Part shown: piece after piece, positions 47,501 to 51,480 of the stretch
Numbering within the stretch: the stretch's first letter is position 1
How the letters are laid out: the number at the start of each line of letters is the position of its first letter
NCBI GenBank assembly: GCA_907164885.2
Contig: OU015490.1
Span: forward strand, 13,825,966 to 13,889,965
Direction: 5' to 3'
Length of the DNA stretch: 64,000 nucleotides
Source: Dolomedes plantarius
Lineage: Eukaryota; Arthropoda; Arachnida; Araneae; Dolomedidae
Notes under the pieces: generated by a model
Databases searched by the model: none
Seen by the model: the letters and a program-made list of their open reading frames with translations, nothing else
Told to the model about the DNA's origin: nothing
Program-made: the position numbers and the translations under genes

Positions 47501-50077
47501 CTTCCCAGGCTTTATGGTTCCAGAGATACAGTGGGTTTATTTATTTTTTGGGGGGAGGGGGCTAAACCCCTTAAAATTTGAACTAAAAAATTATTAGTGT
47601 GCACCTAGGGCTTAAGGGAAACCAAACAAACAAATTTCAACTTCCCAGGCCTTATGGTTCCAGAGATACAGTGGTTGTTTTAGAGGGAAGGGGGGCTAAA
47701 CCTCTTAAAATCCGAACTTTAAAAATATATTTATAGGTGTGCCCCTATGACTTAAGAGGAACCACCATACAAAATTTCAGCTTCCTAGGCCTTATGGTTC
47801 CAGAGATACAGTGGGTATTTTAGGGGGAGGGGGCTAAACCCCTTAAAATCCGAACTTTAAAAAGATATTTATAGGTGTGCCCCTAGGGCTTAAGAGGAAC
47901 CACCATACAAAATTTCAGCTTCCTAGGCCTTATGGTTCCAGAGATACAGTAGGATTTTTTGGGGGGGGAGAGGGGGCAAAGCCCCTTACATTTCGAGCGT
48001 TCAAAATGATTTATTGGTATGCACCTAGAGCTTCAGAGGAACCACCATAGGAAATTTCAGCTTCCTAGGCCTTGTGGTTCCAGAGATACAGTGGGTGTTT
48101 TTAGAGGGGGCAGAGGGTTAAGCTCTTTTTAACCCCTTAAAATTTACAGTTTCCAAAAAAAGATTTCTTAGAAGGCACCTAGGGATTATGGGGAACCACC
48201 ATACGATATTTCAACTTCCTAGGCCCTATGGTTCCAAAGATACAGTGGGTGTTTTTAGAGGGGGGGGTAGGGGTTAAGCTCTTTTTAACCCTATTTTTAA
48301 GCTATTTTTAATAGAATTGTCAAAGAAATTGATTCTCCTACTTCTGACTCTATAAGCAAGTTTCCAAAGTCAGTCAGCCTCTTGGATGCAATGCATATCA
48401 TTCAAAGTTCTTGGGAAATTGTTACATCAACAACAATCTTTAACTGTTTTAAACCTTGGGGCTTCAGCATACAAAATTCTAATACAGAGGAAGAAATTTC
48501 AGTTCAGGAAGATGAACCGACTGAAGAGTTCTTGAAATATGTTTCAATGAATGATGATTTGCAAATGTCAGTTGGAAATCTGACTCTGATATTGTACAAG
48601 AAATTGTAAATTAAAAAGATTATTGTTCTAATAACATTGATTCAGAATCCGAAGATGACCAGAAAAATGAACCCCCTCTCCCCCCTCAAATGCAACTGAA
48701 GCCCGATGAGCGTTGGATGTTTTGCATCAAACATTGAAGCAAAAAGGTGGAGATAAAGAACATTATGGTAAACTTTATGCAATTTCAAATATTATTGAAC
48801 AGTTGATAAATGATCCTTCTAAACAAACCATAATTAGTCAGCATTTAAAAAAATAATAATCAAACTATTAAGCAAATGAATTAAACATATAATGTATCAA
48901 ATTTAAGTGTCTTTGATTTCCTTTCTCACTTTTAGTTACGGAACTAATTTTAGCATGTAAGAAACATAAAACTTATTTTAATTGAATTGCTGGTTTTTTA
49001 AAATTAGCCGCTTAATGAAATCAAAATCTTCAGGACCAATGTGATTTTATAAAGCGGTGGGGACTGTATATACATTTCTTTTCCCCTTGGCATTATGTTT
49101 TACATCTTATTTACTTTAATATCTAAACTCTAACACCAGGGTCTATATACGTTGTATATGTTACTTCAAAGACACCAATGTGTAGCACACTTGGTGTGAG
49201 TTTATATCAATTATTACTTATCACTTAATGCAGAAGCAGTTGGTACAAAGGAGAACCTATTTTGTTTTATTGATCACAATGTACAATAATTAAGTATATT
49301 TACAATAATTGATCACTATTAATACGAAAGTTTTATTGCTTAAAAAAAATTTAAACTGATTAAAAAAGTATATTTGAAAAAAAAAATTAAGACATTCAAT
49401 AATCCAGAAGCATACGACCATGCAATTGCAAAAGCATTATAGGAATGATCTCATGACAATGTTACAACAAGCCTTTAATATTGATCTTACTATTTGATAA
49501 ATAATTCTTATGCTCAAATAACCATACAAAATTTAGAAGTATTACTTTACATACAACAAATATTTATTTATTTAGAAACAGAGAATGTCTCAACTGAGTA
49601 TGTATAATCCTGTCTTTAAGAAGATTCCTGCAGTTTCCTTTTCCATTATAAGTAAACAAATAAGTTCTAATAAACAGACTTAGAATCCTGTTTGAGAGGT
49701 TAATACGTAAGTACCGGATAGTGATAAATAATTATCTACTATTATTCTAATCTTAGAATCTTTTCCAAAGTTTGTATCGCCCTTTCCTTAGTTTAAATAG
49801 TTTCATTACGACTGTTAGAATGCTTTTTACAGTAAAAACAGTGCGCAATAAAATAAAATAAACGGCTCAAATTACCAGCAGAAAGACACAAAAGGTAGAT
49901 ACAATGGCCTTCTCTTAGTAAATATAGAATCGTAGGAGCAAAAAACATACATTCATCATCAGGATGAGCAGTCACAAATAGTACAGTATCCTTTGTACTT
50001 CTAAAAAAATTTGATTTACAGGGTGAAAATAAAAAGTAAATTATGTAAATCAATATTATTCCTATTACGAGAAACAT
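16523..50077 (-). CDS. PIGL: N-acetylglucosaminyl-phosphatidylinositol de-N-acetylase, six exons
   Basis: Removes the acetyl group from GlcNAc-PI, the second step of GPI-anchor synthesis, at the ER membrane. Six coding exons (50077-49876, 42977-42878, 41884-41794, 34429-34362, 16945-16819, 16642-16523) total 708 nt, 235 residues. All boundaries are AG/GT and phases agree (1, 2, 0, 2, 0). Residues 1-17 form a membrane anchor. HPDDE at 38-42 and GHLNH at 142-146 are the zinc and catalytic motifs of the PIG-L/LmbE family. [19 protein letters not shown] and the C-terminal [16 protein letters not shown] align with animal PIGL. An in-frame TAA eight codons upstream fixes the first ATG. Animal PIGL is about 250 residues; roughly 12 are missing between exons 4 and 5 (HKGL, then D, then QVFLLKT), so a small 3n exon may lie unseen in the 17.4-kb intron 4. 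Family identity from memory of the alignment; function inferred. Confidence 0.88.
16819..16945 (-). other. PIGL: PIGL exon 5
   Basis: Acceptor TTTGAAGACAG and donor GTAAGG bound 127 nt that translate as [18 protein letters not shown], then [18 protein letters not shown] and DVRRTW. Codons favour G or C at third positions, unlike the AT-rich surroundings, a sign of a real exon. Phase 2 at its start matches exon 4. Confidence 0.85.
17050..17995. mobile_element. Pogo-like non-autonomous element split by a hAT
   Basis: Ends CAGTGAAACTTCACAAGCC (17050) and CTGCGATAGAAAGGTTTCACCG (ending 17995, then TA) form short inverted repeats like those at 12273 and 16403. The 797-bp hAT element 17152-17948 sits inside. 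No transposase remains. It lies in PIGL intron 4. Confidence 0.5.
17152..17948 (+). mobile_element. hAT element, internally deleted, with intact 8-bp target duplication
   Basis: CTCTAGAC flanks both ends (17144-17151 and 17949-17956), the 8-bp duplication of hAT elements. Ends are CAGTGCTCC and GGAGCTCTG (one mismatch). Near 17466-17630 a frame-shifted remnant reads YEQSFSTT and [19 protein letters not shown], the C-terminal dimerisation region of hAT transposase. Everything upstream of that domain is deleted. Confidence 0.88.
18175..18323. mobile_element. hAT-type MITE, 149 bp
   Basis: Flanked by the exact 8-bp duplication CATGTATA (18167-18174 and 18324-18331). Ends CAGTGGTGGG and CCCACCAGTG differ by one base as inverted repeats. 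Internally CAGCCGGTTCACACCGGTTC and GTAGAACCGATACCT are repeated in inverted orientation around 18225. No coding capacity. Confidence 0.9.
18360..18955 (-). mobile_element. hAT-derived fragment with transposase C terminus
   Basis: Ends CAGTGAGTGCCGTAACTAGC and CTAGTTATGGCACCG are roughly inverted. On the minus strand 18532-18732 encodes [20 protein letters not shown], the [10 protein letters not shown] motif of the hAT dimerisation domain. The rest of the transposase is gone. No convincing target duplication. Confidence 0.65.
18956..18992. repeat. (TA)n microsatellite
   Basis: An uninterrupted TA array directly after the hAT fragment. A second run is at about 19227-19269. Confidence 0.85.
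19272..19353. mobile_element. Right half of a palindromic hAT MITE
   Basis: After a (TA)n run, CCTAGTAAAATATGTTCTTC leads to a C-rich tract and the terminus GTTGAGAACCACTG at 19353. This is the same right half as in the elements at 22138-23184, 24455-26977 and 37118-37382. The left half was not found. Confidence 0.6.
19885..20100. repeat. Two-copy tandem duplication, period about 114 bp
   Basis: TTTTGATCTATAGATGTATC begins at about 19900 and again at about 20014; the following AATAATATATTTTAATGAAT blocks match nearly perfectly. It lies at the 3' end of the piggyBac remnant. Confidence 0.85.
20100..20833 (-). pseudogene. piggyBac transposase, C-terminal third, broken
   Basis: On the minus strand [15 protein letters not shown] and [14 protein letters not shown] (20603-20833) match the piggyBac core. 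After a frameshift, [20 protein letters not shown] is the hallmark VxxPxxVxxYNxxMGGVD segment, and [20 protein letters not shown] follows in a third frame (20334-20585). TGA at 20336-20334 stands in a place where CGA (Arg) is likely. The frame then continues [20 protein letters not shown] and the cysteine-rich tail [20 protein letters not shown] to TAA at 20102-20100. The N-terminal half with the first catalytic Asp is missing. Confidence 0.85.
21430..22137. other. Non-coding intronic stretch
   Basis: AT-rich intron 4 of PIGL. A small hairpin CATACCACC..GGTGGTATG lies at 21848-21891. Nothing else recognised. Confidence 0.4.
22138..23184. mobile_element. Palindromic hAT MITE with a Helitron in its centre
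   Basis: Left CAGTGGTTCTCAACCTGGGG and right AAGGTTGAGTACCTCTG are inverted. The flanks AAATAGAG and ATATAGAG are a 7/8 target duplication. The centre is a long (TA)n array (22246-22302) followed by Helitron 22305-23078. Without the Helitron the element would be about 270 bp, like 37118-37382. Confidence 0.85.
22305..23078 (-). mobile_element. Helitron-like element, copy in hAT MITE
   Basis: Colinear with Helitron A (13478-14270) over some 750 bp, for example AAATCGTAAGAGATATTTTT, GGATAATGTCCAATCGTCTG, AAAAAGAAATCACGTGATC and TTTAGGTCCAGCGGTTTGGT. In reverse orientation it begins TCCATATATATAAAATTGTT at 23078 next to host A and ends near CAAGCTGAAAACCCG at 22305, a degraded CTAG end. No coding sequence. 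Confidence 0.75.
23185..24454. other. Non-coding intronic stretch with one strong hairpin
   Basis: No gene recognised. It contains the 49-bp-arm hairpin listed separately (23803-23920). Confidence 0.4.
23803..23920. repeat. Inverted repeat with 49-bp arms and 20-bp loop
   Basis: Arms 23803-23851 (ACTCAGGGCATCCACGCACC...) and 23872-23920 are reverse complements with a single mismatch. No TIR-type terminus or target duplication recognised around it. The open frames across it on both strands are by-products of the symmetry. Confidence 0.95.
24823..25846 (+). mobile_element. Helitron with remnant helicase, plus orientation
   Basis: Starts TCTATATATATATAAAATGC after host A (24822). It ends with the hairpin GCGAC..GTCGC (25819-25835), about seven bases, and CTAG (25843-25846) before host T. 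The C terminus of a Helitron helicase is encoded at 25039-25218, so this is a deleted derivative of an autonomous Helitron rather than a random repeat. Rep domain absent. Confidence 0.88.
25039..25218 (+). pseudogene. Helitron Rep/helicase protein, C-terminal fragment
   Basis: A 59-residue open frame from ATG 25039 to TAG 25216-25218 contains [20 protein letters not shown] and [17 protein letters not shown], the last conserved helicase motif (GQTFD, then HGQLYVALSRV) of the Pif1-like domain of Helitron proteins. It is preceded by TAA and non-matching sequence, so all upstream domains are lost. Too short to be functional, but it identifies the host element class. Confidence 0.88.
26226..26492 (-). 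pseudogene. Pogo/CENP-B-like transposase, C-terminal tail
   Basis: Open for 89 codons on the minus strand, ending TGA at 26228-26226. [20 protein letters not shown] and [12 protein letters not shown] match the WVxxAWxxIxxxxIxxSFxKCGI segment at the end of pogo/Tigger transposases. The acidic end [15 protein letters not shown] is also typical. The catalytic domain is missing. Confidence 0.75.
26978..27861. other. Non-coding intronic stretch with a decayed MITE
   Basis: PIGL intron 4; apart from the Tourist-like MITE remnant at 27300-27444 nothing is recognised. Confidence 0.4.
27300..27444. mobile_element. Decayed Tourist-like MITE, copy 1
   Basis: GGCCTTTTCACACTGAATCC at the left, TTGCGTAGCGTTAAAATTTT inside, and GGGAACAGACC at the right correspond to the better copies at 51785-51972, 56073-56250 and 56260-56423. 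Confidence 0.6.
28459..30733 (+). mobile_element. Tigger (pogo) transposon, almost complete
   Basis: Flanked by TA (28457-28458 and 30734-30735). Ends CAGTTGGTTCTCTGTTTAAC and its complement are inverted repeats of at least 22 bp, with further subterminal matches (TCTCTATTTAAAAACGAT and relatives). It encodes a transposase at 28969-30473 with few lesions. An AATAAA lies behind the gene near 30560. Confidence 0.95.
28969..30473 (+). pseudogene. Tigger/pogo transposase, one frameshift and a lost catalytic Asp
   Basis: ATG 28969 starts [20 protein letters not shown], the CENP-B/psq helix-turn-helix (residues about 1-55). The second DNA-binding domain (CENPB/Tc5 type) covers about 70-140 with [20 protein letters not shown] and [15 protein letters not shown]. 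The DDE_1 core has [15 protein letters not shown] (first Asp), [20 protein letters not shown] and KVLLLID (second Asp). A single-base change near 29800 shifts the frame. The continuation ([32 protein letters not shown]) has Asn where the third Asp of LQPLDLGIIR is expected. The frame runs to TGA/TAA region at 30473. Total about 500 codons, the usual Tigger size. Confidence 0.93.
30988..31573. other. 5' flank of the unclassified element with terminal-like motif
   Basis: TTAGGGTGGAACGAAAAAAA at 30988 resembles, in inverted orientation, the TAGGGTAGAGCGAAAC at 6998 behind copy 1 of the same gene family. The rest is AT-rich leader. No separate gene is seen. Confidence 0.4.
31574..33462 (+). pseudogene. 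Unclassified transposase-like family, copy 2 (nearly full length)
   Basis: From ATG 31574, with stops, the frames read in order: [20 protein letters not shown]; a Cys-rich stretch [20 protein letters not shown] (about 31920-31985, possible metal site); [21 protein letters not shown] (32046); a Ser-rich linker; [37 protein letters not shown] (about 32510); [55 protein letters not shown]; then, frameshifted, [42 protein letters not shown] and [18 protein letters not shown]. The conserved Asp residues in FFDGRKD and CDGTAVN and the CLFHGNE pattern suggest an RNase H-type nuclease (inference). At about 33463 a mariner tail replaces the C terminus. Lesions include TAA near 31613, TGA near 31820 and 32442, and frameshifts near 32040 and 33045. 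Confidence 0.65.
33463..33802 (+). mobile_element. Mariner 3' fragment fused to copy 2
   Basis: In frame with the end of the unclassified gene, [20 protein letters not shown] (third Asp region) and [20 protein letters not shown] are a mariner C terminus ending at 33651. The right terminus GGTTTGAAACACCCTG at 33802 is followed by TA. No left half was found, so the junction near 33463 is a fusion by deletion or truncation. Confidence 0.8.
33803..33829. repeat. (TA)n microsatellite
   Basis: Short TA array starting at the target TA of the mariner fragment. Confidence 0.8.
33890..34040 (-). mobile_element. Possible tRNA-derived SINE
   Basis: On the minus strand GGGTTTGACTCCC at about 33970-33982 resembles a pol III B box (GGTTCGANTCC with C to T). 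The upstream segment TAGCCCTTAGAATTTTGAGC could be a weak A box at about the right distance. A tail towards a TATATA run would fit a SINE. No second copy exists in the window to confirm it. Confidence 0.3.
34362..34429 (-). other. PIGL: PIGL exon 4 (GHLNH motif)
   Basis: Acceptor AAATTTTCTAG and donor GTAAGT bound 68 nt encoding [20 protein letters not shown] plus GL and two bases. This is the conserved motif around the second His pair of the PIG-L family. Confidence 0.88.
34430..35807. other. PIGL: PIGL intron 3, non-coding part
   Basis: AT-rich with no element ends or coding motifs that I can support. Several short open frames here lack conserved features. Confidence 0.4.
35808..36940 (+). 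mobile_element. Mariner (DUF4817 type), rearranged inside
   Basis: Flanked by TA (35806-35807 and 36941-36942). Ends CAGGGTGGCCCAAAAGTCCC and the complement CAGGATGGCCCAAAAGTCAT are inverted over about 26 bp. Transposase N terminus (35900-36090) and C terminus (36713-36910) are both on the plus strand. The sequence between about 36100 and 36590 matches no mariner part and may be inserted. Confidence 0.88.
35900..36910 (+). pseudogene. Mariner transposase N- and C-terminal remnants
   Basis: The N-terminal piece reads [20 protein letters not shown] and [14 protein letters not shown], the [11 protein letters not shown] motif of DUF4817-type mariner transposases. The C-terminal piece 36713-36910 reads [20 protein letters not shown] and [18 protein letters not shown], corresponding to the ITPEMLRNVRxNxxxRLxxCxxxNGGHxExVI tail. 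The catalytic core (all three Asp regions) is absent. Confidence 0.75.
37118..37382. mobile_element. Palindromic hAT MITE, type copy
   Basis: Exact 8-bp duplication ATCTACAA at 37110-37117 and 37383-37390. Ends CAGTGGTTCTCAACCTC and GGTTGAGAACCACTG are inverted. The centre is a TA/TGTA microsatellite (37195-37260). At 265 bp this uninterrupted copy is the reference for the split ones at 22138 and 24455. Confidence 0.93.
37383..38482. other. PIGL: PIGL intron 3, non-coding part
   Basis: AT-rich; poly-G at 37399-37409 and (TA)n at 38374-38399. No gene or element recognised. Confidence 0.4.
38483..40892 (+). mobile_element. Reverse-transcriptase element between 480-bp inverted arms
   Basis: The arms 38483-38963 and 40417-40892 are reverse complements over about 480 bp with only scattered differences. 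They include a poly-G/poly-C tract of variable length (38613-38630 and 40750-40762), ACATGTTTTAAGCCAGGCAA, and the inner end ACCCATGCACACTCAC. The 1453 bp between them is almost wholly an RT ORF. Both outer ends run into (TA)n. Penelope-like retroelements can leave terminal repeats in inverted orientation; that parallel is established for the class, but assignment here is inference. It lies in PIGL intron 3, opposite in strand. Confidence 0.8.
39025..40368 (+). CDS. Reverse transcriptase, uninterrupted ORF without a visible start
   Basis: Open from just after TAA 39022-39024 to TAA 40366-40368, 447 residues with no nonsense change, unlike most coding relics here. There is no ATG before the RT core, so it is 5'-truncated, spliced to an upstream exon, or starts elsewhere. 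Motifs in order: [16 protein letters not shown] near residue 70; [14 protein letters not shown] near 130; [13 protein letters not shown] (motif A Asp) near 204; [20 protein letters not shown] (motif B) near 265; [12 protein letters not shown] (catalytic YVDD) near 298; [11 protein letters not shown] after it; [10 protein letters not shown] near the thumb. The pattern fits Penelope-like/telomerase-side RTs better than LINE or LTR types. No GIY-YIG endonuclease, RNase H or integrase is seen. Confidence 0.82.
   Translation: MFKRNLDEFIYKTAIKHSIPVSTFEQWKFHYLSDFKIAYLRTKPKNLHVNLNTLKPAITALQDHFAITYVDKVSANYAFICKNFYCEKLLQCYNDNTVYKKLDSTSCTIQNRIKALYHRAGYDIKNLKFPYLVLIPKFHKSPVKFRTVTVGCNTYLTLANNKLLNILKIVYKKISKEGGYFINNSLEIVKQIKGKGDITNVKSYDFTDLFNSIDLKDLYSIIHGLYDQYDLKTYITENKYRALLDLVLYETVLYNGRNFYKQIHGIPMGGGCSSALADTYLHFYERGVMILNELMFFRYVDDILICFNENLNAIDINFYPKNLKLVETDKDNYGNLVFLDLSLNVNQNLISYCLYDKREFYNFKTVRIMNWNNALHLNIKRNIVTNQLIRCQHLHSNKKTMDVSIIKFLTIAIDQGFPVNFLVSILTQFFNLDNKDCMNRFKISWQH
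40935..41040. mobile_element. Right half of a palindromic hAT MITE
   Basis: TAAGTAACCCAAGTAAAATA leads through a C-rich tract to GGTTGGAAACCACTG at 41040, as in 19272-19353. The left half is absent at the other side of the RT element. Confidence 0.6.
41390..41575. mobile_element. Left half of a palindromic hAT MITE
   Basis: TAGTTCTCAACCTGAGGGGT, GAATGTGTGATATTCAGGAG and CACTATGGTCACTTATGTTA match the left half of 22138-23184, ending in a TA array. No right half follows. Confidence 0.6.
41794..41884 (-). other. PIGL: PIGL exon 3
   Basis: Acceptor TTGTTGCAG and donor GTGAGT bound 91 nt encoding [20 protein letters not shown] and [10 protein letters not shown]. The first base completes Ser from exon 2. 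Confidence 0.85.
41985..42620. mobile_element. hAT-like MITE in PIGL intron 2, interrupted by another MITE
   Basis: GAGATTCCCAACCAGTGTGC at the left and the complement of CAGGTGTTCCCAAACTTTTT at the right resemble CAGTGGTTCCCAACC-type hAT ends. The second MITE (42022-42201) interrupts its left part. Target duplication not clear. Confidence 0.5.
42022..42201. mobile_element. hAT MITE, 180 bp, exact target duplication
   Basis: TTAGAGCA flanks both ends (42014-42021 and 42202-42209). Ends CAGTGACATAGCGAG and CTCGCTACGCCACTG are inverted with mismatches. Same family as 50478-50660. GGCGCCCCTGTGGGAGTGGC-type sequence inside is shared. Confidence 0.93.
42878..42977 (-). other. PIGL: PIGL exon 2
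   Basis: Acceptor TTTTTCATAG and donor GTAAAG bound 100 nt encoding [20 protein letters not shown] and [12 protein letters not shown], matching the RKKELLQSCxVLGIP region of PIGL. Confidence 0.88.
44413..45068 (+). pseudogene. Tigger transposase, N-terminal half, broken
   Basis: ATG 44413 reads [16 protein letters not shown], then in the next frame [20 protein letters not shown] (psq-type helix-turn-helix) and [18 protein letters not shown] further frameshift leads to [20 protein letters not shown] and DGWLT, and another to [40 protein letters not shown] (first catalytic Asp) and [20 protein letters not shown]. Identity stops after LVI at about 45068, where the inserted segment begins. At least four lesions. 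Confidence 0.88.
45069..48300. repeat. Foreign segment with two opposed minisatellite arrays
   Basis: About four units at 45585-46140 and nine units at 46985-48290, period about 140 bp, are in opposite orientation. A unit contains GGTTCCAGAGATACAGTGGG, a poly-G/poly-T tract, GGGGGCTAAACCCCTTAAAA, GTGTGCACCTAGGGCTTAAG and CAAAATTTCAGCTTCCTAGG (array 2 sense). TTTGTCAAAGAACTTTGATA, then GTGTAATA, occurs twice (46148-46175 and 46254-46281). Between the arrays lies 46200-46980, with no recognisable gene. The open frames inside the arrays are artefacts of the repeat. Confidence 0.85.
46563..46602. mobile_element. Relic right end of the 4615-6085 Tc1 family
   Basis: CTTCTTGGCGCGTCGCTTTT then TTTTGTCTAAGAGTGTA is a decayed copy of the Tc1 right terminus TTCTTGGTGCGCTAATTTTT..GTCCATGAGTGTA. 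No left end or transposase nearby. Confidence 0.55.
48301..48609 (+). pseudogene. Tigger transposase, C-terminal piece
   Basis: [20 protein letters not shown] then [20 protein letters not shown] and [14 protein letters not shown] match the LLDAMHMIxxSWxxVxxxTIxNCFxxxGF segment of Tigger proteins, continuing 44413-45068. The second and third catalytic Asp regions, roughly 100 residues, are missing between the halves, so the event was not a clean insertion. Stop at 48607-48609; degraded acidic tail beyond. Confidence 0.85.
49067..49875. other. PIGL: PIGL intron 1, end proximal to exon 1
   Basis: AT-rich, no element or coding motif recognised. Confidence 0.4.
49876..50077 (-). other. PIGL: PIGL exon 1 (start codon, membrane anchor, HPDDE)
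   Basis: ATG at 50077. It encodes the anchor [17 protein letters not shown], then [20 protein letters not shown] and LCLSA. The donor is GTAATT at 49875. The open frame reads on past the donor into intron, which hides the exon end. Confidence 0.88.
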
Positions 50078-50300
50078 TTCAATCAGATTTTCGCAATTTT
50101 ACACTTCGAAATTCACGAAGAGAGAGAATCAAATACTCAAGAACGTCAAAATTTACAACAAGCTGCTAACATATTACTATAAAAAGATTCAACAAATTAC
50201 GAAAATTATTTATCTACGCACAACATTTTATGAGTTGTCATCCAAGATGATGTTTACATTTTTAAACGGCGTATTGGAAACCGTTGCCAACCTGTTCTTG
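50078..50300 (-). promoter_or_regulatory. PIGL: Presumed PIGL 5' UTR and promoter region
   Basis: The 220 bp upstream of the PIGL ATG contain the in-frame TAA and AT-rich sequence. AAGATGATGTTTACA near 50245 and ACGGCGTATTGG near 50267 mark a slightly more GC-rich spot. No TATA box or initiator could be assigned with confidence; location is inferred only from the gene start. Confidence 0.3.
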
Positions 50301-50477
50301 TATACATTGTAACAGTGACTCTGAAAACTGTTATAGTGAAAAAATAACTGCTAAAAAATTAAAAAAAAGATGTTTATGCTACCCAAAGGCAAAGGCCCGA
50401 TGCACAGTTGCTGCAAAAGTTATCGAGACGCTGCGTCATTTTCAATCTGCGTCTTCAGCATACAAAATGTTCCAATG

Positions 50478-50660
50478 CAGTGGCGTAGCGAGAGGGGGGG
50501 CAAGGGGGTCTATCATGCCCCGGGTGTCCCTATCATAGGGGCGCCATATGATCCTCAAGACAAACAAGATTTTCCAGAAAATTTCAATTTTTCGGAGGAT
50601 TTGGGGCGCCAAAAATGTATCGTGCCCCGGGCGCCAGTTACGCTCGATGTTACGTCACTG
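50478..50660. mobile_element. hAT MITE, 183 bp, exact target duplication
   Basis: TTCCAATG flanks both ends (50470-50477 and 50661-50668). Ends CAGTGGCGTAGCGAG and GTTACGTCACTG with inner GGGGCGCC / GGCGCC segments. Same family as 42022-42201. Confidence 0.93.
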
Positions 50661-50687
50661 TTCCAATGCACATTTTCACAGTGATGG

Positions 50688-51062
50688 GTGTCAGCGGCAG
50701 TCTCTCATTTGCCACTAACTGACGTGGATCGTACACGCGCCCAAATATTTAAGAATAAAGTTGTTTTTTCATACTTAGTGTACAAGTACGTAAATCGTGA
50801 AAGTGAAATTAGAAAAAGGAAGTACTGGATTCATCCATACAACAGCGTGAGGTACTTGAAGGGAACTTTTAATGTATGTTTGATGGATCTTAGGGAAGGT
50901 GATGACAATTTTTAAATTATTTTCGAATGTCAATTCGATCCTTTGACGAATTAGCCGGTCGAATCAGCGACGCACTACAAGTAAAAGAAACCGGCACCAG
51001 ATCAACCATACCACCCTTGGAGATGCTGGTAGTAACATTGAGGTACAAAAAAGACTTCAACT
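50688..51062 (+). pseudogene. HARBI1/ALP1-like transposase, N-terminal fragment
   Basis: The frame at 50700-50915 reads FKNKVVFSYLVYKYVNRESE and RKYWIHPYNSVRYLKGTFNV, then LREGDDNF and a stop. One base off, the frame continues FLNYFRMSIRSFDELAGRIS and TRSTIPPLEMLVVTLR. The order (W-V/I-H-P..., FxxLFxDLRxxDxKFFNYFRMS, FDELxxxI, ISPxEKLxxTLRYLA) is that of PIF/Harbinger-type nucleases. A likely donor AG/GTACAA at 51051 follows LR. The catalytic domain is absent. It could be a transposon relic or the first exon of a domesticated gene that decayed; the frameshift favours a relic. Confidence 0.65.
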
Positions 51063-51480
51063 TCATATTTACACTATAGGTTGATTAAAATAATGTAATC
51101 TTATATGTAAGATGCCTACTGGCATAGTGCATAAATTATTTCAAATATAGTACCTTTTCAAATAGATTCTTTGAGAAGGAAAGAAAAGTATAAATTCATT
51201 TATTTATTTTTATAATTTTTTTTTATTTACATTAAGCTCATGAGCATTTTGTACTTATCACTATTTTTATTATTAATTAAACAATATTATATTTAAATGT
51301 ATAATGCACAGAATTACAAAGAATAACAATAAAAAATTATAAACAATATGAAAAAAAAGTCATTAACACAACATCTAATCCACATTTTCATCAGACATCG
51401 TGTAGAGAGACTTCACAAGCTTGATAGGAGCATCACTATGTTCCTATAGGCATCACCATATCGGAATAACAACATCACCA
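51063..51480. other. Non-coding AT-rich stretch
   Basis: Nothing recognised. Confidence 0.4.

Larger units (their letters stand above)
43225..49066 (+). mobile_element. Second pogo/Tigger element, split by a 3.2-kb segment
   Basis: The right end ATAAAGCGGTGGGGACTG (49066, then TA) is a pogo-type terminus. A plausible left end, CAGTAATACTGGAGAGCTTG at 43225, shares the inner TAAGCG..CTAATTTT with it but is poorly matched. Transposase pieces are at 44413-45068 and 48301-48609. Between them 45069-48300 is foreign. Lies in PIGL intron 1. Confidence 0.6.

Noticed and set aside
45585..48290. CRISPR-like regular repeats
   Set aside because: Units are 140 bp with no unique spacers, and the genome is eukaryotic; it is a minisatellite.
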